DNA of 11,235 nucleotides from Bacillota bacterium (GTDB lineage Bacteria; Bacillota; Clostridia; Oscillospirales; Acutalibacteraceae), in contig JAQXHB010000087.1 in NCBI GenBank assembly GCA_029007015.1, positions 1-11,235 of the forward strand, written 5' to 3'. Positions within the stretch are counted from its first letter, which is position 1, and each line of letters starts with the position of its first letter. The position numbers were made by a program, and so were the translations under genes. This document shows positions 6,474 to 11,235 of this stretch, in pieces. The notes beneath the pieces are model-generated. The model ran no database searches, had not been told where the DNA came from, and saw only the letters and a program-made list of their open reading frames with translations.

Positions 6474-7641
6474 TTTTCAGTTCATCCAAAAACAGTTTTG
6501 TCCTGCGAATGGCCTCTTTGATGTGGTCAACGCTGTAACAGTATGACGCACGCACAAAGCCCTCACCGCCGGCGCCAAAGGCTGAGCCGGGCACAAGCGC
6601 GACACTCTGTGAATAGAGCAGTCGCTCGCAAAACTCCTCCGAGGTGAGGCCGGTCGACGCTATGCACGGAAATGCGTAAAACGCACCGCTCGGCTTGAAG
6701 CACTCAAGACCGATGGAATTGAACCCATTGACCATGATGTTGCGGCGTGCCTCATACTGCTGTTTCATGGCAGCGATATCATCATCACCGTTGCGAAGCG
6801 CCTCAATGGCCGCGTACTGTGATGTAGTCGGTGCACTCATTATCGCATACTGATGTATCTTTGTCATTTGTTTTAGTATCGGCGCCGGGCCGCACGCATA
6901 ACCAAGCCGCCAACCGGTCATTGAATAGGTTTTGGAAAAACCTGAGATGATGACCGTGCGCTCCTGCATACCGTCAATTTGCGCAATCGAAGTGTGTGAA
7001 CCGTCATAGGTCAGTTCGCCGTATATCTCATCCGACAGCACGGCAATATTGGTGCCGCGCAGTACAGCCGCAATCTCCTCAAGATGCTCTCGGCGCATGA
7101 CGGCGCCGGTTGGATTGCACGGAAACGGCATAATGAGCAGTTTGGTTTTATCGGTCATAACAGCGCGCAGTTCATCGGCCGTCAGCCGAAATTCATTTTC
7201 GCGCTTAGTCCGAATAATAACCGGCGTGCCGCCGCTCATGCGGATTATCGGCTCGTAACAGACAAAGCTGGGCTGTGGCAAAATAACCTCATCGCCCGGC
7301 GCAACAAGCGTGCGAATGGCCGCGTCAATGCCTTCACTGCCGCCGACGGTGACCAGTATGTCGCTTTTCGGGTCATATTGGAGGTAAAAACGGCGGCGCA
7401 TATACTCCGCTATCTCACTGCGCAGTTCCATAAGGCCGCGGTTGGCGGTATAACGAGTCTTTCTGTCCTCGAGCGAGCGAATACCGGCCTGACGAATGTG
7501 CCACGGAGTCGCAAAATCGGGCTCTCCGACGCCGAGCGAAATAACATCTTTCATACCCTCGGCAATGTCGAAAAATTTGCGTATGCCCGACGGCGGCAAG
7601 GCAACAATGTCGCGGTTTAAAATATCATCATAATTTATCAC
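6466..7641 (-). CDS. PLP-dependent class I aminotransferase (aspartate/aromatic type)
   Basis: A complete 391-residue fold-type I aminotransferase of the aspartate aminotransferase superfamily, acting in cytoplasmic amino-acid metabolism. The substrate cannot be settled from sequence; this subgroup includes aspartate, alanine, aromatic and acetyl-diaminopimelate aminotransferases. SLGVGEPDFATP (35-46) is the N-terminal substrate loop and TANRG (65-69) follows. PFPCNPTGAV (172-181) contains Asn176, and LSDEIYGELTYDG (202-214) has Asp204 and Tyr207. SGFSKTYSMTGWRLGY (233-248) contains the PLP lysine K237 and phosphate-binding R245. R364 in VRASYC should bind the substrate carboxylate. The start is GTG at 7641; its GTGA overlaps the stop of the regulator gene by 4 bases, and no in-frame ATG lies nearby. 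Pairing with an Lrp/AsnC gene is common in Firmicutes and suggests that the regulator senses an amino acid related to this reaction. Confidence 0.92.
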   Translation of the reverse strand: MINYDDILNRDIVALPPSGIRKFFDIAEGMKDVISLGVGEPDFATPWHIRQAGIRSLEDRKTRYTANRGLMELRSEIAEYMRRRFYLQYDPKSDILVTVGGSEGIDAAIRTLVAPGDEVILPQPSFVCYEPIIRMSGGTPVIIRTKRENEFRLTADELRAVMTDKTKLLIMPFPCNPTGAVMRREHLEEIAAVLRGTNIAVLSDEIYGELTYDGSHTSIAQIDGMQERTVIISGFSKTYSMTGWRLGYACGPAPILKQMTKIHQYAIMSAPTTSQYAAIEALRNGDDDIAAMKQQYEARRNIMVNGFNSIGLECFKPSGAFYAFPCIASTGLTSEEFCERLLYSQSVALVPGSAFGAGGEGFVRASYCYSVDHIKEAIRRTKLFLDELKNE

Positions 7642-8120
7642 AGCGAAAAAGTCTCCCTATCGTCACTTATTCCGCCGGTCATATCAAATCCCAGTTCCTT
7701 GTACCGCTTGAGCACAAAGTGGGTGCCGGTCGATACCACTCCCTCAAGCGTAGACAACTGCTTGGCGACAAACATTGCCACCTTTTGAAGGCTCTGTCCC
7801 GTTACGATGACGCACAAATCAAATCCGCCGCTCATCAGATAGACACTTTCAACATTGTCAAACTTTTTGACCTTTTCAGCCAACTCATCAAAGCCGAAAT
7901 CACGCTTTGGCGTAACTTTCAGTTCGATAAAGGCCGTCACATGGGTGTTATCGACCTTGTCCCAGTCTATAAGCGCCTTGTATCCGCAGACAATCTTTTT
8001 ATTCTCAAGTTGGTCCATCATTTTGGCCACCGTTTCGGTATCGGTACCCAGCATGACGGCCAGTTCCTCGAGCGAATAACGCGCATTTTGGTTTATAAGT
8101 GAAATCAACTTATTTTCCAT
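7638..8120 (-). CDS. Lrp/AsnC family transcriptional regulator
   Basis: A 160-residue DNA-binding regulator of the feast/famine (Lrp/AsnC) family. Residues 1 to about 45 form the winged helix-turn-helix (NQNARYSLEELAVMLG, then TETVAKMMDQLENKKIV). About 60-140 form the RAM ligand-binding and oligomerisation domain (HVTAFIELKV, VESVYLMSGGFDLCVIVTG, VSTGTHFVLKRYKELGF). Family members bind amino acids as dimers or octamers and often regulate their own operon. The ATG at 8118-8120 follows AGGGGGG (8128-8134) with 7-base spacing; a TTG one codon upstream (8123) would give 161 residues and is less likely. The TGA overlaps the next gene's GTG, so regulator and aminotransferase should be made together. 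The effector and targets are unknown; autoregulation is an inference from the family. Confidence 0.93.
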   Translation of the reverse strand: MENKLISLINQNARYSLEELAVMLGTDTETVAKMMDQLENKKIVCGYKALIDWDKVDNTHVTAFIELKVTPKRDFGFDELAEKVKKFDNVESVYLMSGGFDLCVIVTGQSLQKVAMFVAKQLSTLEGVVSTGTHFVLKRYKELGFDMTGGISDDRETFSL

Positions 8121-8144
8121 CAAAATACCCCCCTATCGGTTAAA

Positions 8145-8173
8145 ATCATGCGTAAAATTTGGCTTTTCATCAA
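8145..8173 (-). promoter_or_regulatory. Possible promoter of the lrp-aminotransferase-ispE operon
   Basis: On the minus strand TTGATG (8168-8173) and CATGAT (8145-8150) are 17 bases apart, each matching the sigma-A consensus at 4 of 6 positions. If real, the -35 box sits in the loop of the hairpin that ends the upstream gene. The match is weak and the case rests mainly on position. Confidence 0.3.
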
Positions 8174-8180
8174 AAGCCAA
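8154..8180 (-). terminator. Hairpin terminator after the PHP phosphatase gene
   Basis: TTGGCTTTT (8180-8172) and AAAAGCCAA (8167-8159) form a perfect 9-bp stem with a GATG loop, beginning one base after the TAA stop. An A and then TTTT follow, a short U-tract, so termination may be partial. Reading the other way there is even less of a T-tract. Confidence 0.6.
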
Positions 8181-8181
8181 T

Positions 8182-8985
8182 TTATCTGTAATCAATTTCG
8201 AGCGGCACTCGGTCAATATACACACTCACGCGGTCAAACCCGCAACTATCAAGCAAATCTAGGCCCACTTCAACGCCGCTGCCCACATCGTGAGCCGAGT
8301 GAGCGTCAGACCCGACGGTCACATACCGTCCGCCGGCCGCACGGAAACGCTTGAGCATATCCGCCTCCGGCAATTTGCGGTCGGCATATTTGGTCAGGTG
8401 CGAGGTATTTACCTCATATGCGATATCCCGCTCGGCCATCAGGTGAAAAAGGCAGTCAATCTGAGAATAATAGTCGGCAATGTTTACATCGCATTTGATG
8501 TATCTCAGCGGATACAGCAAATGAGCTATGACATCAACAAGGCCCGACTCGGCCATACGGCACACCTCGTCAAAATAGGCTTTAAGCGCCGGCAGAGGGT
8601 CGGTGTCCGGCGCCATTTTCATAAACCCATCAGGCGCCGCGTTAAAGCGATGCACAGAGCCCAGCACAATATCATATTGCTTATCAAGCACTCGCGCGGC
8701 CGCCTCCGTGTTGCTCAAAGGAGTGCCGACCTCAACACCCGCAAGCACCAACAGGTTGCCCGAGAAAATGCTCTTGGCCTTGCAAGTTTCAAAAAAACTC
8801 TGTCTCAGCGTCAGTTCGGTGTTGTGCCGCTTGAATGGCTCAGGCATGCACTCGCAGTGGTCGGTAACGGCCAGTGCACGCAAGCCGTTCCTGATGGCAT
8901 ATTCGCACATCAGTGTCACATTATGCTTGCCATCGTGCGAGTTGTCACTGTGAGAGTGCAAATCGACCATATGACTGTATTTCAT
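8182..8985 (-). CDS. PHP-domain phosphatase, histidinol-phosphatase (HisJ/HisK) family
   Basis: A roughly 267-residue metal-dependent phosphatase of the PHP superfamily, resembling the Firmicute histidinol-phosphatases that remove phosphate from L-histidinol phosphate in histidine synthesis. Metal-binding motifs appear in order: DLHSHSDNSHDG near the N-terminus (the HxH pair), VTDHCE, AGVEVG (metal-bridging Glu), LGSVH, VIAHLLYPLRY, EVNTSH, and near the C-terminus VTVGSDAHSAHDVG (Asp-x-His). The set is complete, so it should be active. ATG at 8985 is preceded by GGCGGTGA with suitable spacing; the ORF also permits a GTG three codons upstream at 8994, which has no well-placed ribosome site. 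No other his genes are visible, so the substrate could be a different phosphate ester. A short hairpin follows the stop, and the galT tail lies upstream. Confidence 0.85.
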   Translation of the reverse strand: MKYSHMVDLHSHSDNSHDGKHNVTLMCEYAIRNGLRALAVTDHCECMPEPFKRHNTELTLRQSFFETCKAKSIFSGNLLVLAGVEVGTPLSNTEAAARVLDKQYDIVLGSVHRFNAAPDGFMKMAPDTDPLPALKAYFDEVCRMAESGLVDVIAHLLYPLRYIKCDVNIADYYSQIDCLFHLMAERDIAYEVNTSHLTKYADRKLPEADMLKRFRAAGGRYVTVGSDAHSAHDVGSGVEVGLDLLDSCGFDRVSVYIDRVPLEIDYR

Positions 8986-9008
8986 CTTTGTCACCGCCTA
9001 ACACATAT

Positions 9009-9014
9009 ATTATA
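9009..9014 (-). promoter_or_regulatory. Possible -10 box before the PHP phosphatase gene
   Basis: The minus strand reads TATAAT, a perfect -10 hexamer, about 24 bases upstream of the PHP ATG and just after the galT tail. No good TTGACA-like box lies 16-18 bases further upstream, so this is only a candidate. Confidence 0.3.
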
Positions 9015-9035
9015 TGCCCTACCGCTTAAAATACA

Positions 9036-9134
9036 TCAGATTGAGCGCACGAAACGGTCAAATGCGGCTACGCCCTCGGCATCGCGCTTATACACTCCGG
9101 CGTCTTCCAGCACCTGAGAAAACACCAGTCCGAT
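9036..9134 (-). pseudogene. In-frame C-terminal tail of galT beyond a premature stop
   Basis: Directly after the galT TAA (9135-9137), the same reading frame stays open for 32 codons to a TGA at 9036-9038. It encodes IGLVFSQVLEDAGVYKRD, then AEGVAAFDRFVRSI, which looks like the usual C-terminus of class II GalT proteins as I remember the family. With the tail restored, GalT would be 495 residues, close to the family's usual length. No start codon or ribosome site suggests separate translation. It therefore reads as the cut-off end of galT, from a recent nonsense change or a sequence error (a GAA codon becoming TAA would need one base). Confidence 0.75.
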
Positions 9135-10523
9135 TTACTTCTTGATGATATCCTCAATATTATCGGCAGTAACTTGATAATTGCCGATGAAACTGTCAAC
9201 CCAATCGGCGTGCTTGGCGGTATCCTCGTCAGAGCGAAGGTCACTGCCGTCAAGAATCATGCGGCACAGTTTGGCAATTTCGCCCTTGAGACGGGCGGGC
9301 AATACTGCCAGTCCCATTACCTCAATGAGTCCGATGTTCTCCTTTTTGATGTGGTGCAGTTGGGCATGCGGATGGTAGACGCCCATCGGGTGCTCATCGG
9401 TGGTTATGTTGTTGCGCAAAACAAGGTCGAGTTCATAGTTATCCCCTCTGCGTCGTGCGATGGGGGTAATGGTGTTGTGAGGCTCGCCGTCAGTCTCGGC
9501 ATAGATGAATGCCGCTTCATCGGTGTAGCCGCGCCAAGCCGCAAGTATGCGGTCGGCAAGTTCAATAAGCCGCGATTTGTCGGCGCCGTTAAGGCGGATA
9601 ACCGACATCGGCCATTTAACAATGCCGGCGCTTATGTCGTCAAATCGGTCAAATTTAACCTCGCGCTCAATCGGTGCCTTGGCCATGGCAAACTCATAGT
9701 GCCCGCCCTGGAAATGGTCGTGGGTCAGTATGGAGCCGCCCACTATCGGCAAATCTGCATTTGAGCCAACAAAGTAGTGCGGAAAAAGTGTCACAAAATC
9801 GAGCAGTTTGGCAAATGTCGCGCGGTTGATGGCCATCGGCGTGTGTTCGGAATTAAAGACGATGCAGTGCTCGTTGTAGTAGACATAGGGCGAGTACTGC
9901 ATAAGCCACGGCTGATTGTTAATAGTCATCGGGATGATGCGGTGATTCTGCCGCGCCGGTGAATTAACTCGGCCGGCATAGCCCTCGTTCTCTTTGCACA
10001 AGAGGCACTTGGGGTAGCCGCCCTGCTTGGCCAATTTGGCCGCCGCGATGGCTTTGGGGTCCTTTTCCGGTTTGGATAGGTTGACTGTGATGTCAATGGT
10101 GCCATACTCGGTGTCAGCCGTCCACTTCATATCACGTGCAATGCGGTAGCGGCGGATGTAGTCGCTGTCCTGACAAAGTTTGTAGAAGTAATCGGTCGCG
10201 GCCACCGGCGACTGAGCATAGAGCGAGTTGAACTGCGCAATGACCTCGCCGGGGCGCGGAGTCAGCAGACCCATCAGTTTGGTGTCGAACAAATCGCGGT
10301 AGACGATGCTGTCCTCTATCATACCCATCTCGACGGCGTAGTCGCACAACTCCCTGAGTGTGTCCTCGAGGTTTATCTCCTCATCACAGTCAGCCGGCTC
10401 CTCATACGATTCCAGACCGAGAGCCTCAAGCAGTCGATTGGTTGCCCAAACCTTATCCTCCGGCGTGATGAGACCGCATGAGATGGCATATTCTATCAGA
10501 TTATGTATGCTGTTATAAATCAT
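9135..10523 (-). CDS. galT: Galactose-1-phosphate uridylyltransferase, class II (GalT), stopped early
   Basis: GalT exchanges UMP between UDP-glucose and galactose-1-phosphate in the Leloir pathway. This is the Firmicute-type class II enzyme: PKCLLCKENEGYAGR (171-185), QPWLMQYSPYVYYNEHCIVF (204-223), GGSILTHDHFQGGHYEFAM (262-280), whose HDHFQGG is the presumed nucleotidyl-transfer site, and VYHPHAQLHHIKKENIGLIE (382-401). The ATG at 10521-10523 opens MIYNSIHNLIEYAI with AAGGCGGGA upstream, 14 bases after the galK stop. An upstream ATG at 10586 would extend into galK and is unlikely. As read, the protein is 462 residues and ends at an in-frame TAA just before a family-like 32-residue tail. The catalytic region is complete, so activity may survive, but loss of the terminal segment could reduce stability. 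Confidence 0.93.
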   Translation of the reverse strand: MIYNSIHNLIEYAISCGLITPEDKVWATNRLLEALGLESYEEPADCDEEINLEDTLRELCDYAVEMGMIEDSIVYRDLFDTKLMGLLTPRPGEVIAQFNSLYAQSPVAATDYFYKLCQDSDYIRRYRIARDMKWTADTEYGTIDITVNLSKPEKDPKAIAAAKLAKQGGYPKCLLCKENEGYAGRVNSPARQNHRIIPMTINNQPWLMQYSPYVYYNEHCIVFNSEHTPMAINRATFAKLLDFVTLFPHYFVGSNADLPIVGGSILTHDHFQGGHYEFAMAKAPIEREVKFDRFDDISAGIVKWPMSVIRLNGADKSRLIELADRILAAWRGYTDEAAFIYAETDGEPHNTITPIARRRGDNYELDLVLRNNITTDEHPMGVYHPHAQLHHIKKENIGLIEVMGLAVLPARLKGEIAKLCRMILDGSDLRSDEDTAKHADWVDSFIGNYQVTADNIEDIIKK

Positions 10524-10537
10524 TTTAATGTCCCGCC

Positions 10538-11235
10538 TTATGATATTTTGGCACCGCCGATAGGACGGATGTTTAGCACATGGCAATTGCCCGCGCCAAA
10601 TACGCGCTCGATAGCGGCTTTGTACTCATCGAGCATGTCGACCGGCACAAATGCCTGAATGGTGCCGCCGAAGCCACCGCCGTGTACGCGGTAGGCGCCG
10701 CGCTCGCCAAGCACATGGTCGGTAAGCGCCAGCGCAAGCGACAGGCCCTGTTCCTTGGGAGCGCAGGCGGCATAAACATTTTGCAGATACATGAAGGATG
10801 AACGGCCGCTCTCCTTAACAAGGGTCAGGAATTTATCAAACTCGCCCGCCTTGAGCGCATTTTTCTCGTCGACGGCGCGCTGATTGTCGTTGAAGAAGTG
10901 TATGGCACGCAGTACGGCACGGTCACCGAAACTGACGCGCAACTCGGAAATCTTACTGTAAAAATCAGCCGGGTCAACCTTACGCAGTGCATCGGTACCG
11001 AAGAACTTGGCGACCGAGCGCATCTCGCTCGGAACAGCGGCATACTCGTTGGTCAAATCGGCGTGGTTGCCGCCGGTGTTGACAATGCAGAGCGCGTGGC
11101 CGTGGGCCGTGATATCGAAATCAACCTTTTCAATTACGGGATTATCAATATCGCCAAAGTCGATGGCGGTAAAGCCGCCAACCGAACTGGCCATCTGGTC
11201 CATCAGGCCGCTGGGCTTACCGAAAAATTCATTCT
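10538..11235 (-). CDS. galK: Galactokinase, C-terminal part (GalK)
   Basis: The last 231 codons of a gene that enters from the right edge; the N-terminal galactose-binding signature and the ATP-binding GHMP loop are outside. Galactokinase phosphorylates galactose at C1 with ATP, the entry step of the Leloir pathway. The visible part opens with NEFFGKPSGLMDQMASSVGG; the Asp in GLMDQ is the catalytic base in characterised galactokinases. VNTGGNHADLTNEYAAVP and YLQNVYAACAPKEQGLSLAL follow. Near the end, YRVHGGGFGGTIQAFVP is the C-terminal GHMP motif that shapes the ATP site. The frame is open to the window edge and ends in TAA at 10538-10540. galT begins 14 bases later, so galK-galT form an operon. 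An N-acetylgalactosamine kinase relative is possible but unlikely next to galT. Confidence 0.95.
   Translation of the reverse strand, partial: NEFFGKPSGLMDQMASSVGGFTAIDFGDIDNPVIEKVDFDITAHGHALCIVNTGGNHADLTNEYAAVPSEMRSVAKFFGTDALRKVDPADFYSKISELRVSFGDRAVLRAIHFFNDNQRAVDEKNALKAGEFDKFLTLVKESGRSSFMYLQNVYAACAPKEQGLSLALALTDHVLGERGAYRVHGGGFGGTIQAFVPVDMLDEYKAAIERVFGAGNCHVLNIRPIGGAKIS

Noticed and set aside
8290..9117. A 275-codon open frame on the plus strand.
   Set aside because: It lies antisense to the complete PHP phosphatase gene, has no recognisable motif and a low-complexity basic composition, and runs into the galT tail. It is best explained as a shadow of the coding strand's codon bias.
9135..9137. 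Reassignment of TAA as a sense codon, suggested by the galT read-through tail.
   Set aside because: galK, ispE and serC end in TAA at the expected family C-termini, so TAA works as a stop in this genome.
9068..9253. A 61-codon minus-strand frame spanning the end of galT.
   Set aside because: It is out of frame with galT. The galT frame on both sides of the TAA gives family-like protein, so this is a shadow and not evidence of a frameshift.
9174..9764. Other long plus-strand open frames (also at 1498-2070 and 7084-7620).
   Set aside because: Each mirrors a well-supported minus-strand gene, lacks a ribosome binding site and resembles no family I know.
1..11235. Mobile elements, CRISPR arrays, defence genes, tRNA or rRNA.
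   Set aside because: No transposase, integrase, terminal inverted repeats, regularly spaced repeats or RNA-gene features were seen. The genes are collinear and uniform in composition.

Overview
The window comes from an endospore-forming Firmicute, most likely a gut-type clostridium (Oscillospirales/Ruminococcaceae-like is my best guess). The reasons are spoIIR, a GerA-type germinant receptor, a class II GalT, a PHP-type histidinol phosphatase homologue, GGAGG-type ribosome binding sites and roughly half GC content. Every gene I can support lies on the minus strand. I see no mobile element, CRISPR array, tRNA or rRNA.

In transcription order, from high to low coordinates: (1) galK (3' part only) and galT for galactose breakdown. 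galT carries an in-frame TAA, and the family-like C-terminal tail continues in the same frame beyond it. (2) A PHP-family phosphatase resembling HisJ, ended by a hairpin. (3) A tightly overlapping trio: an Lrp/AsnC regulator, a class I aminotransferase and ispE (MEP isoprenoid pathway). It is closed by a perfect 14-bp stem plus U-tract terminator. (4) A sporulation/germination block of spoIIR, a GerAA-type subunit and one long ORF that fuses a GerAB-type permease to a GerAC-type lipoprotein. (5) serC, with its own near-consensus promoter, and the start of serA, for serine synthesis.

The genes are mostly ordinary housekeeping and sporulation genes, and I do not see a wholly new system. Four things stand out: the GerAB-GerAC fusion, whose lipoprotein signal and lipobox are kept inside the chain; the ispE terminator, whose 3' arm is also the ribosome binding site of spoIIR, so read-through RNA should hide that site; the premature stop in galT with an intact-looking coding tail; and three A-tracts spaced by one helical turn upstream of the serC promoter.

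The only gaps over 100 bases are 1333-1464 (serC promoter region) and 8985-9134 (galT tail plus a possible promoter for the PHP gene). No gene-free stretch exceeds 300 bases.
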